From positions 62,001 to 126,000 of the forward strand of contig NZ_BEWB01000016.1 of the NCBI RefSeq assembly GCF_003112555.1: a DNA stretch of 64,000 nt, written 5' to 3'. Source of the DNA: Streptomyces coelicoflavus (GTDB lineage Bacteria > Actinomycetota > Actinomycetes > Streptomycetales > Streptomycetaceae). The stretch's first letter is position 1. Each line of letters begins with the position of its first letter. Below, piece after piece: positions 7,930 to 16,547 of the stretch. Position numbers and translations under genes: made by a program. The notes below the pieces were generated by a model that saw nothing but the letters and a program-made list of their open reading frames with translations, was not told the DNA's origin and made no database searches.

Positions 7930-9477
7930 ATGTCTACTGCGCGTCGCGCAACATGGATGCTCATCGCCACGCTGGGAGTGGGCGGCGGCGGTGTCGCGGC
8001 CGCCTCCATGGCGCAGGCAAGCCCCGAGCAGACGATGGCCAAGGCCGGTGCCACGGACAAGCACCGCCCGATCCCGGTCTCGGGCCGGGACCGGCTCTAC
8101 ACCGCCGACCAGTCGTCCAACACGGTGACGGTGATCGACCCCTCGACCAACAAGACGCTGGGCACCATCGCCCTGGGCGACCAGCGCGTCGGCAGCACCT
8201 TCAGCCCGCAGTACAGCGGTGACTCCGGCGTGCACGGCCTGGCCTACTCGCCGGACCGCCGGCTGCTGGCCGTGGTGAGCGTCACGAGCAACACCGTCCA
8301 CATGGTCGACACCCGGACCAACAAGGTCCTCAACACCACCGACGTGGGCCGCGCCGCGCACGAGGGCAGCTTCACCGCCGACGGCAAGGAGTTCTGGGTC
8401 GCCAACCGCGGCCGCGACACGGTCTCCATCGTCGACACCAGGCACGGCGGCGTCACCGGCACCGTCCGCGTCGGCGACGGCCCCTCGAAGGTGCTCATGA
8501 GCCCCGACGGCCAGTACGCGTACGTCAACTTCACCAGCAAGGCCGAAGTCGACGTGATCGACGTGCGCTCCCGCAAGATCACCAAGCGCATCACCGGGCT
8601 CGGCGCCACCTTCTCCTCGGACCAGGCCATCTCCCCCGACGGCAAGCGGATCTGGGTGTCGCACAAGCGTGACGGCAAGATCACCGTGCTCGACCTCGAG
8701 CGCAACGAGGTCGTCACGGTGCTCAACACCGGCCCCGACACCAACCACCCGCAGTTCGTCGACAACCGCAAGGGGAAGTTCGTCTACCTGACGATGGGCG
8801 GGCTCGACGAGACCTGGGTCTACAAGCGGACCCACGGCGCCCCGCAGCTCATCACCAAGATCAAGAATGGCGGGCATGCCCCGCACGGCGCCTGGGCCAG
8901 CGGTGACGGCTCCCGCCTCTACGTCGGCCTGGAGAAGTCCGACGCGGTGGACGTCATCGACACGGTCACCAACAAGGTGGTCGACACCATCGCGTCCGGC
9001 CAGGAACCGCAGGCCATCGTCTACGCCCCCCGGGCCACCAACCGGGCCGGCAGCGCTCCCAACCTCGGCCGGCAGGGACTGGGCCAGCAGGCCCACAACG
9101 TGCCGACCACCCTGCCCGACGGCAAGCGCGGCGACACCCTGGACCCGGTCAAGGGACGTGTCCTGGAGGCCACCGTCCGCCCCGTGGCCGGACTGGACAT
9201 GATCCAGCTCCAGGCGCGCGGGCTCAAGGCGGACACCGTCTACCAGGCCTACTCCGTGGCCGCCGACGGCAAGAAGACCCTCCTGCGGACGTTCCCCACC
9301 GACAAGGAGGGCAAGACGCCCATGGCGCTGTCCTTCGGCAGCTTCAACGGCGAGAGCATCGCCGTGGAGGTCAAGGGCGCGGTGAGCCCCGTCCAGAAGG
9401 CGGCCTTCGCCTCCCAGGCCAGCGGCCACAGCCACGGCGTGAAGACCGCCGACCTCCTGTACTGCGACTGCTGCTGA
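7930..9477 (+). CDS. Secreted YVTN-type beta-propeller protein ending in CDCC
   Basis: The 515-residue protein has a signal peptide (MLIATLGVGGGGVAAASMAQA). About 320 residues of YncE/YVTN-type repeats follow, with blades such as RLYTADQSSNTVTVIDPSTN, EFWVANRGRDTVSIVDT and RLYVGLEKSDAVDVIDT. A separate roughly 110-residue C-terminal domain comes next. The last residues, LLYCDCC, put three cysteines at the extreme C-terminus. These could bind copper or another soft metal, or take part in thiol exchange. GGAG lies 7 nt before ATG 7930. It is 134 nt downstream of the anti-sigma gene on the same strand and is followed by a YcnI-like copper protein, so it is likely part of the same functional set. 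Exact function is not known for this family. Confidence 0.85.
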   Translation: MSTARRATWMLIATLGVGGGGVAAASMAQASPEQTMAKAGATDKHRPIPVSGRDRLYTADQSSNTVTVIDPSTNKTLGTIALGDQRVGSTFSPQYSGDSGVHGLAYSPDRRLLAVVSVTSNTVHMVDTRTNKVLNTTDVGRAAHEGSFTADGKEFWVANRGRDTVSIVDTRHGGVTGTVRVGDGPSKVLMSPDGQYAYVNFTSKAEVDVIDVRSRKITKRITGLGATFSSDQAISPDGKRIWVSHKRDGKITVLDLERNEVVTVLNTGPDTNHPQFVDNRKGKFVYLTMGGLDETWVYKRTHGAPQLITKIKNGGHAPHGAWASGDGSRLYVGLEKSDAVDVIDTVTNKVVDTIASGQEPQAIVYAPRATNRAGSAPNLGRQGLGQQAHNVPTTLPDGKRGDTLDPVKGRVLEATVRPVAGLDMIQLQARGLKADTVYQAYSVAADGKKTLLRTFPTDKEGKTPMALSFGSFNGESIAVEVKGAVSPVQKAAFASQASGHSHGVKTADLLYCDCC

Positions 9478-9518
9478 CCCCGCTCCCGACACCGACACCG
9501 ACCTGAGAGGACGTTGCC

Positions 9519-10262
9519 ATGTCCCGCCGCACTCGACGGCGCATCACCCCACTGATCACTGTCGCCGGGGCGGCGGGCGCGGTCCTGCTCTCGGCCGGCG
9601 CCGCCACGGCCCACGTCCGGGTCATCGGCGACGTCATCCCCGGCAAGCCCGCCACCCTTCAGTTCCGCGTGCCCAGCGAACTCGCCGAAGCCACCACCGT
9701 CCGCATCACGGTCGAGGTCCCCACGGACCTGATGATCACCTCGGTGCCGAAGCTCGACGGCTGGAACCAGGAGACGCTCCCGGGGACGGGCGGCAAGGGC
9801 ACGCAGCTGGTCTGGACGGCGGAGCAGGGGCACGAGATCCAGCCCGCCCAGAGCGAGACCTTCCGGGCGAACGTCGGCCCCGTTCCGGACCGGTACTCCC
9901 TGACCTTCAACACCGAACAGACCTACTCCAACGGCACCTCCGTCGCGTGGAACCAGCCCAAGACCGGCGACGAGGAACCGGAGTTCCCCGCACCGGTCCT
10001 TGTCGTGGACCCCGAGGCCAGCCCGCCGCCCGGCTCCGCCGACGGCGCCCAGCAGCCGGGCACCTCCGCATCCGTCCCGGCTCCCTCCGTCGGTGCTCCT
10101 TCCGTCGACGCGGCGACACCCGCACCGGCCGCCGCCGAGGAGTCCGACTCCGGCTCGTCCGGCCCGCTGATCGCGGTGATCGCAGCGGGAGTCGCCGTGG
10201 CCGCCGGGCTCGCCGTCGCTGTACTGCGACGGCGCGGCGCGCGGGACGGCTCGCACGCGTAA
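9519..10262 (+). CDS. YcnI-like (DUF1775) copper-binding envelope protein
   Basis: The 247-residue protein has a signal peptide ending ATAHV, so cleavage would leave histidine at the mature N-terminus. In Bacillus YcnI the N-terminal histidine forms a monohistidine brace that binds Cu(II) with help from a tryptophan. The DUF1775 body covers about 30-150, including VPSELAEATTVRITVEVP and TYSNGTSVAWNQP. A Pro/Ala/Ser-rich linker and one C-terminal membrane helix (LIAVIAAGVAVAAGLAVAVL) followed by arginines anchor it to the membrane. A ribosome site (GAGAGG) precedes ATG 9519. It lies 41 nt after the beta-propeller gene, so cotranscription is likely and a copper-handling role is inferred for the pair. 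Confidence 0.88.
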   Translation: MSRRTRRRITPLITVAGAAGAVLLSAGAATAHVRVIGDVIPGKPATLQFRVPSELAEATTVRITVEVPTDLMITSVPKLDGWNQETLPGTGGKGTQLVWTAEQGHEIQPAQSETFRANVGPVPDRYSLTFNTEQTYSNGTSVAWNQPKTGDEEPEFPAPVLVVDPEASPPPGSADGAQQPGTSASVPAPSVGAPSVDAATPAPAAAEESDSGSSGPLIAVIAAGVAVAAGLAVAVLRRRGARDGSHA

Positions 10263-10325
10263 CACCCCGTCCGGCCACCAGGACACTCGGCCACGGTCTT
10301 GCCCCGACTCCGAGAAGGCGACCCG

Positions 10326-10775
10326 ATGTCCCACCCGGCACTGTTACCGAAGAGCGGCGACGCCGACCCGCCGTCCACCCCGGTCCCCGGGCGGGCCGTG
10401 GTGGACATGCGGGCACGCGAGCAGGGCGTCCGCGCCGCCCGCCGCTTCACCGCGGCCGTCCTGGCCCGCTGGGGAGTGCACGGGGAGCACGGCGAGGCGG
10501 CCGTGCTCATCGTGAGCGAACTCGCCACCAACGCGGTGCGCCACGGCCGGTCCGACCTGACGGTCGCACTCGCCCTGGCCGGGGACACCCTGCGCATCGA
10601 CGTCACCGACCACGGCGCGCCGTCCGCGCCGCCCCGGCCGCCCGCGCCCGGCGAATGCGGGCGCGGCCTGGACATCGTCGGCTGCCTGGCCGACCGGACC
10701 GAGACGGTCCGGCATCCCTGGGGACGACGGGTGAGCGCCGTGATCGGTGTCGGCGGCCCGGGTCCGGCCGGATGA
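10326..10775 (+). CDS. RsbW/SpoIIAB-like ATP-binding regulatory protein
   Basis: The 149-residue protein is a single HATPase_c domain. The N box is in VSELATNAVRHG (about 60-71) and the G1 and G2 motifs are in VTDHGAPSAPP and GRGLDIVGCLAD. Streptomyces encodes dozens of these small kinases, most acting as anti-sigma or anti-anti-sigma partners of SigB/SigF-type factors. GAGAAGG precedes ATG 10326. No partner antagonist or sigma-B gene is adjacent, so the target is unknown. Confidence 0.85.
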   Translation: MSHPALLPKSGDADPPSTPVPGRAVVDMRAREQGVRAARRFTAAVLARWGVHGEHGEAAVLIVSELATNAVRHGRSDLTVALALAGDTLRIDVTDHGAPSAPPRPPAPGECGRGLDIVGCLADRTETVRHPWGRRVSAVIGVGGPGPAG

Positions 10776-10797
10776 CGCCCCGAGGGCGGCGGACGGG

Positions 10798-11454
10798 TCA
10801 GGGGCGGCGGGCGTTCTCCAGGTAGTGCAGGATCGCGGCGACCCGCCGGTCGACCTGCTGGTTGGGCGCCAGGTCCAGCTTGGCGAAGATGTTGCGGATG
10901 TGCTTGTGCACGGCCCCGTCCGTGACGACGAGGCGCTGCGCGATGGCGATGTTGCCGAGCCCCTCCGCCATCAGCGCCAGCACGTCCCGCTCACGCGGCG
11001 TCAGACGCTCCAGACGCACGTCCTGACGCGAGCGGGTGAACAGCTGCGAGACGACCTCGGGGTCGATGGCGGTACCGCCGGCGGCCACCCGGTGCAGCGC
11101 GTCGAGGAACTCCTCCACCCGCCCGACCCGCTCCTTGAGGAGATAGCCGATGCCGCCGACGCCGTCGGTGAGCAGATCGGTGGCGAAGCTCTGCTCCACG
11201 TACGCGGACAGGACGAGCACGGCGAGCCCCGGGTGACGGCGGCGCGCCTCGACGGCCGCCCGGATGCCCTCGTCGGTGTGGGTGGGCGGCATCCGCACGT
11301 CGAGGATCGCGACGTCGGGCCGGTGGGCGTCGATGGCGTCCAGCACCTCGTCGGCCGAGCCCACCTTGGCGACCACGTCCAGCGACTCCGCGCGCAGCAG
11401 CAGCGCCAGCCCCTCCCGCAGCAGGGGGTCGTCCTCCGCCATCACGATCCGCAT
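10798..11454 (-). CDS. NarL/LuxR-type response regulator
   Basis: The 218-residue protein has a receiver domain (residues 1-120) with acidic pocket EDD at 7-9, phospho-acceptor Asp in VAILDVRMPP (about 53) and Lys in YLLKERV. A LuxR-type helix-turn-helix follows at about 150-215 (LTPRERDVLALMAEGLGNIAIAQRL, TDGAVHKHIRNIFAKL). Its ATG overlaps the 3' end of the upstream kinase gene by 13 nt, so the two are coupled. A perfect dyad at 12811-12828 in front of the kinase gene is a plausible autoregulatory site. Confidence 0.92.
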   Translation of the reverse strand: MRIVMAEDDPLLREGLALLLRAESLDVVAKVGSADEVLDAIDAHRPDVAILDVRMPPTHTDEGIRAAVEARRRHPGLAVLVLSAYVEQSFATDLLTDGVGGIGYLLKERVGRVEEFLDALHRVAAGGTAIDPEVVSQLFTRSRQDVRLERLTPRERDVLALMAEGLGNIAIAQRLVVTDGAVHKHIRNIFAKLDLAPNQQVDRRVAAILHYLENARRP

Positions 11455-12731
11455 GGGAAATCCACCTCGAGAACAGTCGGTCCGCCGCGCGGACTGGTCA
11501 GGCGCAGCACACCGTCGTGTGCCGCGATACGGCGCCGGATGCCGGTCAGCCCGGACCCGCCCGCCTCGTCGGCGCCGCCGTGGCCGTCGTCCTCGACGCG
11601 CAGCAGGAGCCGTCCGCCCCGGCTGCGCACGGTGACGGCGACGTCGGTGGCGCCACTGTGCTTGGCGACGTTGGTGAGGGCCTCGGCCACCACGAAGTAG
11701 GCGCTGGCCTCGACCGAGGCGGGGCACCGCTCCGGGAGGTCGACGTCGGTGCGGCAGGGCACCCCGCTGTTCGCCGCGAGACCGGAGAGCGCTCCGGCCA
11801 GGCCCCGGTCGGCGAGGACGGGCGGCAGGATGCCGCGTGCGACGGCCCGCAGCTCGGACAGTGCCTGTTCGGCGGCCGACTGGGCGCGTTCGAGGAGCTC
11901 CTCCGCGCCCGCCGCGTCGCGGGCCACCATGCGGCGGGCCGCTCCGAGCAGCACGGTGACGCTGACCAGGCGGTTCTGCGTGCCGTCGTGCAGGGACCGC
12001 TCGATCCGGCGCAGTTCGACGGCGTGGGCGTCCAGCGCGGCGGCCCGGGTCGCGGTCAGCTCGGCGATCCGCAGGGAGAGGTCGGTGCCCGGACCGGCCG
12101 CCAGGAGGCGCACCGCGGGCCGGGCCTGAAGCCGGGCCAGCCCGGGGCCCAGCCCCAGGATGATGGCGATCCACCCCACACCCAGCAGGGACACCACACT
12201 GGCCTGCGCCCACGAGTCGGCGGTGCCGAACCCCAGCGACGTGCTCGTGGCACCCGACGGGGCGAGCGGCCACACCAGCGGGAAGAGGGTGTCGCGGACG
12301 GCGAAGACCGGCAGCAGCAGCCCGAGCAGACCGGCGAGCAGACCGAACGTGGCGTGGACCGCCAGCCAGCGCAGCTCACGCCGGGTGGTGTCGTCGGCCA
12401 GGGCGAGCCGCAGCCGCACGGGCGCCGGATCCGGGGCGACGATCTCGACGCCGTGGCGGGACAGGCGCCCGCGTTCGCGGCGGGCGAGCGCGTGCACGGC
12501 ACGCAGCAGGGCGGGCGCGAGCAGCAGCCCGACGCCCGCCAGAGAGGCGACGGCCGTCAGCGCGAGCAGGCCGAGGAGCGCCAGGGCGAGGACGGCCGTG
12601 CCGAAGCCGCCCACGAGCTGCCTGAGCGCGGCGAGCGCGGCGGACAGACTGCCGAGGACGGCCGACTTCCAGGACTGATCCGGGCCGGTCCCGCTCGGGG
12701 CCGCCGGTTCGTGTGTATGCCGGGCGGTCAC
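11442..12731 (-). CDS. NarL-family sensor histidine kinase
   Basis: The 429-residue protein has hydrophobic helices at about 45-80 and 125-190, the latter flanking an extracytoplasmic segment. The HisKA_3 dimerisation domain follows, with phospho-acceptor His in ELRRIERSLHDGTQNRLVS (about 250), and then a HATPase domain (VVAEALTNVAKHSGA and VEDDGHGGADEAGGSGLTGI). This is the DesK/NarX-like class that pairs with LuxR-type regulators. GTG 12731 is chosen because GAAAGGCG lies just upstream and the N-terminus reads MTARHTHEP. The signal is not evident from the sensor region. Confidence 0.9.
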   Translation of the reverse strand: MTARHTHEPAAPSGTGPDQSWKSAVLGSLSAALAALRQLVGGFGTAVLALALLGLLALTAVASLAGVGLLLAPALLRAVHALARRERGRLSRHGVEIVAPDPAPVRLRLALADDTTRRELRWLAVHATFGLLAGLLGLLLPVFAVRDTLFPLVWPLAPSGATSTSLGFGTADSWAQASVVSLLGVGWIAIILGLGPGLARLQARPAVRLLAAGPGTDLSLRIAELTATRAAALDAHAVELRRIERSLHDGTQNRLVSVTVLLGAARRMVARDAAGAEELLERAQSAAEQALSELRAVARGILPPVLADRGLAGALSGLAANSGVPCRTDVDLPERCPASVEASAYFVVAEALTNVAKHSGATDVAVTVRSRGGRLLLRVEDDGHGGADEAGGSGLTGIRRRIAAHDGVLRLTSPRGGPTVLEVDFPCGS

Positions 12732-12810
12732 GTTTCGCCTTTCACCGGCCCTCCAAGTACGCCGTCACCCTATGTGCCGTCATGGCCTGTGCGGAGGGGC
12801 GGCGGGAAAA

Positions 12811-12828
12811 GGTACAGCCTGCTGTACC
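12811..12828. promoter_or_regulatory. Perfect 18-bp operator-like palindrome
   Basis: GGTACAGC-CT-GCTGTACC is an exact inverted repeat with a 2-bp centre, in the 191-bp divergent region between the kinase gene and the small membrane protein gene. Size and symmetry fit a dimeric regulator, the NarL-type regulator encoded here being the obvious candidate. Confidence 0.6.
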
Positions 12829-12922
12829 ACCGATCCGGCGGCCTGAGGGATCGGCACGGGATGTGACGGTCCGTAGCGTCGAAGACCTCGCACTGTTTCT
12901 CCTCACCCCTCACGGAGCAGCC

Positions 12923-13162
12923 ATGACCTACCCGGACCCCGCACAGCTTCCGCCGGTCTCCGTCCGTGGCGGGACACCGCAGGAGGGCGCCGACGGGGGA
13001 GTGGCCCGCACCGTGCTCTGGGTGGTCCTCGTGGTCAGCGTCGGGGGCAACACGGTGGCCTCCTACGCCGGGGCCGGCACCTGGGTGCACCTGGTCGCGG
13101 GTGTCGTGACCGCGGTGTGCGCCACCGTGCTGGCGGTGCGTCGGCTGCGCGGCGGACGCTGA
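12923..13162 (+). CDS. Small two-helix membrane protein, unknown function
   Basis: The 79-residue protein has two hydrophobic segments, TVLWVVLVVSVGGNTVASYA and WVHLVAGVVTAVCATVLAV, with a basic C-terminus (RRLRGGR). GGAG lies 5 nt before ATG 12923. It diverges from the two-component operon across a perfect 18-bp dyad. Small membrane proteins in this position are often targets or accessory partners of the adjacent two-component system, but no family was recognised. Confidence 0.75.
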   Translation: MTYPDPAQLPPVSVRGGTPQEGADGGVARTVLWVVLVVSVGGNTVASYAGAGTWVHLVAGVVTAVCATVLAVRRLRGGR

Positions 13163-13194
13163 GGGGTCGGAACACACCTGTGGCTGACGGCGGT

Positions 13195-13722
13195 TCATGC
13201 CGGTGAGGCTCCCGGCGGCGTGACCACCGCGAGGGCGTCGACCTTGCCGCGGCGTTCGAAGCGCAGGGTGAAGCGCACGAGGTCGCCGGTGCGCCAGCCG
13301 GGCCGTGCCGTCAGGGTCACGTCCACACCGTGCGGGGACATGGACAGCCGGTCGCCGGCCGGGACGCCGACGGAATCCAGGGACTCCTTGGACGCGGCGC
13401 CACTGGGCGTCATGAAGTGCCGGCTGAGGCCGGCCTCCCGGCCGGAGTAGGTCACCGCGACCAGCCGGTCGTCGGTGTCACCGGTGTTGGTGACGTCGAA
13501 GTACGCGGACGTCTCCGTCGTCTCGCCGAACGGCAGGAAGACCCGGCCGTAGGCGACGTCGATCCGCACGGTGGGACGGCCCGCCCCGCCCGCGCCGGCC
13601 CAGGCGGTCAGGCCGCCGAGGGCGACGCCGCACGCTACGACGGGGGCGAGGGCGGCCAGCGCGGTGTCGGTCAGCCGGCGCCGGGACAGGCGCCGCAGGA
13701 GTGTGTTCATCGGGACGGTCAT
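13195..13722 (-). CDS. PCuAC-like copper chaperone, membrane-anchored or secreted
   Basis: The 175-residue protein has an N-terminal hydrophobic segment (LTDTALAALAPVVACGVALG) and a beta-sandwich domain. Motifs recall PCuA(C) proteins: FGETTETSAYFDVTNTGDTDDRLVAV, then RHFMTPSG and VPAGDRLSMSPHGVDVTL, corresponding in position to the Met/His copper ligands. Spacing departs from the classical H(M)x10Mx21HxM motif, so copper binding is likely but not certain. ATG 13722 has AGGAGG upstream and overlaps the copA stop by four nucleotides. Being coupled to a copper ATPase supports a role in handling exported copper. Confidence 0.8.
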   Translation of the reverse strand: MTVPMNTLLRRLSRRRLTDTALAALAPVVACGVALGGLTAWAGAGGAGRPTVRIDVAYGRVFLPFGETTETSAYFDVTNTGDTDDRLVAVTYSGREAGLSRHFMTPSGAASKESLDSVGVPAGDRLSMSPHGVDVTLTARPGWRTGDLVRFTLRFERRGKVDALAVVTPPGASPA

Positions 13723-16013
13723 CGGATCCTCCTGCGTGCGGGCGCGGGCTGCCAGGCGCGCAGCCGCAGACTGTTGCCGACCACCAGCAGGGAGCTGAGC
13801 GACATCGCCGCGGCGGCCAGCATGGGGTTCAGCAGGCCGACCATGGCCAGCGGCACGGTCACCACGTTGTAGCCGAAGGCCCACACCAGGTTGGTCCGGA
13901 TGGTGCGCAGGGTGCGCCGCGCGAGTTGCACCGCGTCGGCCAGGGCGTCGATGCTGCCGCGGGACAGGGTCACGTCGGCGGCGCCGATGGCCACGTCCGT
14001 GCCGCTGCCCATGGCGATGCCGAGGTCGGCGCCGACGAGTGCGGCGGCGTCGTTCACACCGTCGCCGACGACCGCGACCCGGTAACCCTGCTCCCGCAGC
14101 TCCCGCACCAGGTCCGCCTTGTCCTCGGGGCTGCGGCGCGCGTACACGTCGGTGACACCGAGAGCGTCGGCGACGGCCTGTGCGGGCGCCTCGCGGTCCC
14201 CGGTGGCGAGCACCGGGCGCACTCCCAGCCGCCGCAGCCGTTCCACGGCCCGGTAGCTGCCGGGCCGTACGACGTCACCGACCTCGATCAGGGCCTGCTC
14301 CACCCCGTCCACGCACACCAGGACCGGGGTGTGCGCGGCCTTCTCGGCCGCCGCCAGCGCCTCGGCGAGCGGGCCGGACAGGTCGTCCCCGGGTGCCAGG
14401 ACCTCCACCCGCCGGTCCTCCACCCGCCCGGACACCCCGCGCCCGGTCAGCGCCCGGAAGTCGTGGACCTCGGGCAGGTCCTCGCCGGGCAGTTCCCGGC
14501 GCGCGTGCGCGGCGACGGCGCGGCCCAGCGGATGCTCCGAGCCCTGCTCCACCGCACCGGCCAGCCGCAGTACGGCGTCCTCGTCCAGCCCGCCGGGGAC
14601 CGCCGTCACCCGGGCGACGCTCATGTGCCCGGAGGTGAGGGTGCCGGTCTTGTCCAGGACGACCGCGTCGAGGTGCTGGAGGCCCTCCAGGGACTGCGGC
14701 CCCTTCACGAGCACGCCGATCTGGGCGCCGCGGCCGGTGGCGGCCATGAGCGCGGTGGGCGTGGCCAGACCGAGGGCGCAGGGGCAGGCGACGACCAGGA
14801 CGGCGACGCACGCGGTGACGGCCGGCTGCGCGTCGGCTCCCGCGCCCAGCCAGAAGCCCAGCGTGGTCACGGCCAGCGCCAGCACCACCGGAACGAAGAA
14901 CCCGGCGACCCGGTCCGCCAGCCGCTGCGCCTTCGCCTTGCCGGCCTGGGCGTCGGTCACCAGCTGCGCGATCCGGGCGAGTTGGGTGTCGGCGCCGACG
15001 GCGGTCGCTCGCACGAGCAGCAGCCCGCCGGCGTTGACCGCTCCGCCGACCACGGCCGAGCCCGGGCCCACCTCGACCGGCTCGCTCTCGCCGGTGACCA
15101 GGGACAGGTCCACGGCGGAACTGCCCTTCACGACCTGGCCGTCGGTGGCCGCCCGTTCACCGGGGCGGACCACGAAGACCTGTCCGACGGTCAGTTCCTC
15201 CACGGGGACGAGCCGTTCGGTGCCGTTCTCGCGGACCGCCACTTCCTTGGCCGTCAGCCGTGCCAGCGAGCGCAGTGCCTCCCCGGTCCCGCGCCTGGCC
15301 CGAGCCTCCAGGTAGCGGCCCGCGAGCACGAACAGCGGGACGCTGACGGTCGCCTCGAGGTAGATCGCCGGGGCGTCGGTGGCCGCGCCGGGCAGCAGCG
15401 AGAAGGCCATCTCCATGCCCGGTTCGCCCGCACCGCCCAGGAACAGCGCGTACGTGGACCACGCGAAGGAGGCGACCACACCCAGGGACACCAGGGTGTC
15501 CATGGTCGCGGCCGAGTGCCGCAGTCCGCGCAGGGCCCGCACGTGGAACGGCCACGCGCTCCAGAAGACGACGGGGGCGGTGAGGGTGAAGCACAGCCAC
15601 TGCCAGTTCACGAACTGCAGCGCGGGCACCATGGACACGGCGAGCACGGGCAGCGAGAGCAGGGCGGTGACCACGAGCCGGTGGCGTTCTTCCCGGTCGG
15701 CCCCGCCCTCGCTCCCGCCGCCCGGTCCTGCGGTCTCGCCCGCGTCGTCCGCGGGCCGCGCCCCGCCGGGCGGCTCGGGGACGGCGGCGGTGTAACCGGC
15801 CCGCTCCACGGCCGCGACGAGTTCCTCGGCGCCGATGTCCGCGGGGTGTTCCACGCGGGCCCGGCCGGTCGCCAGGTTGACGCTGGCCGTGACCCCTTCC
15901 AGCTTGCCGAGCTTCTTCTCGACGCGGTTCACACAGGCCGCGCAGGTCATGCCGCCGACGGTCAGGTCGGTCGTCACCGTGAGCGGGCCGGTGGCAGTGG
16001 GTTCGGTGTCCAT
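13719..16013 (-). CDS. copA: Copper-exporting P1B-type ATPase
   Basis: The 764-residue enzyme has one N-terminal heavy-metal domain (GMTCAAC, about 20-27) and eight membrane helices. The ion-binding CPC motif is in VLVVACPCALGLATP, the phosphorylated Asp in DKTGTLTSGH, the SEHPLGRAV nucleotide-domain motif is present, and GDGVNDAAAL marks the hinge. Helix 7-8 residues YN (FGYNVVTVPLA) and MxxSS (AAAMSLSSLLVVGNSLRL) are those of Cu(I) transporters. It pumps Cu(I) out of the cytoplasm. AGGAGG precedes ATG 16013. It lies between a Met-rich membrane protein and a PCuAC-like protein in one tight operon. No CsoR site was recognised upstream. Confidence 0.95.
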   Translation of the reverse strand: MDTEPTATGPLTVTTDLTVGGMTCAACVNRVEKKLGKLEGVTASVNLATGRARVEHPADIGAEELVAAVERAGYTAAVPEPPGGARPADDAGETAGPGGGSEGGADREERHRLVVTALLSLPVLAVSMVPALQFVNWQWLCFTLTAPVVFWSAWPFHVRALRGLRHSAATMDTLVSLGVVASFAWSTYALFLGGAGEPGMEMAFSLLPGAATDAPAIYLEATVSVPLFVLAGRYLEARARRGTGEALRSLARLTAKEVAVRENGTERLVPVEELTVGQVFVVRPGERAATDGQVVKGSSAVDLSLVTGESEPVEVGPGSAVVGGAVNAGGLLLVRATAVGADTQLARIAQLVTDAQAGKAKAQRLADRVAGFFVPVVLALAVTTLGFWLGAGADAQPAVTACVAVLVVACPCALGLATPTALMAATGRGAQIGVLVKGPQSLEGLQHLDAVVLDKTGTLTSGHMSVARVTAVPGGLDEDAVLRLAGAVEQGSEHPLGRAVAAHARRELPGEDLPEVHDFRALTGRGVSGRVEDRRVEVLAPGDDLSGPLAEALAAAEKAAHTPVLVCVDGVEQALIEVGDVVRPGSYRAVERLRRLGVRPVLATGDREAPAQAVADALGVTDVYARRSPEDKADLVRELREQGYRVAVVGDGVNDAAALVGADLGIAMGSGTDVAIGAADVTLSRGSIDALADAVQLARRTLRTIRTNLVWAFGYNVVTVPLAMVGLLNPMLAAAAMSLSSLLVVGNSLRLRAWQPAPARRRIR

Positions 16014-16023
16014 CGGTGCCTCC

Positions 16024-16287
16024 TCAGCTCATTCCGCCCATGTCCATGTCCTGACCCCCGCTGCCGCCGCCGTCCCCGCCCGCGCCGCCGTTGCCGGGAG
16101 CCTCGACGCCGGTGTCCGACGAGCCCGACATCCCGGGTGCGACCGGGCCGGCGACCGACCCGACGGCGTACGACACCGCGAACATCAGCGCCAGCAGCAG
16201 GAGGAAGCCGTACAGCACCGGGGGCGGAGCGAGCGCTCGGGCCGACGTGCCCGCCTCCGGGGACTTGGGTCGGGATTCGGCCGTCAC
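16024..16287 (-). CDS. Small Met-rich membrane protein upstream of copA
   Basis: The 87-residue protein has one membrane helix (PPVLYGFLLLLALMFAVSYAVG). Its flexible Gly/Ser-rich tail ends QDMDMGGMS, with another Met in APGMSG. Methionine clusters of this kind commonly bind Cu(I) outside the cell. GTG 16287 has GGAG upstream, and the gene ends 10 nt before copA, whose ribosome site overlaps the stop codon. A role in copper sensing or delivery to the pump is inferred. No characterised family was recognised. Confidence 0.75.
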   Translation of the reverse strand: MTAESRPKSPEAGTSARALAPPPVLYGFLLLLALMFAVSYAVGSVAGPVAPGMSGSSDTGVEAPGNGGAGGDGGGSGGQDMDMGGMS

Positions 16288-16435
16288 GGGTTCTCCAGGT
16301 CGCTCGTGGTGCGCGGCGTCGAAGGGATCGAGCCGCGTTTCCTGAGGAGTCGGGGAGCTCGCGGCGTGAGTTCCTGGGCGGGCGCGTGGCGCGCGTCACA
16401 GGGGCGGCGTACGGGCGTCACGCACGCCGGTCCGC

Positions 16436-16465
16436 TTCAACGTTTCGCCGCAAGGGCGCGTAAAC
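16436..16465 (+). promoter_or_regulatory. ECF-type promoter variant before the 16548 sigma gene
   Basis: TTCAACGT (16436-16443), 14 nt, then GCGTAAAC (16458-16465). Box content and spacing match the four TTCAACAC-N14-GCGTAYMC sites except for two or three positions. It lies 82 nt before the sigma-factor start, so it may be autoregulated or placed under the 6519 sigma factor. Confidence 0.55.
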
Positions 16466-16547
16466 CCGAACGACACCCGGGGCCGCGCTCCCGGGCGGGA
16501 GGAGACCCCCGCAGACAGCAGGTGCCCGGTGCGAGGAGCTGGTGGCG

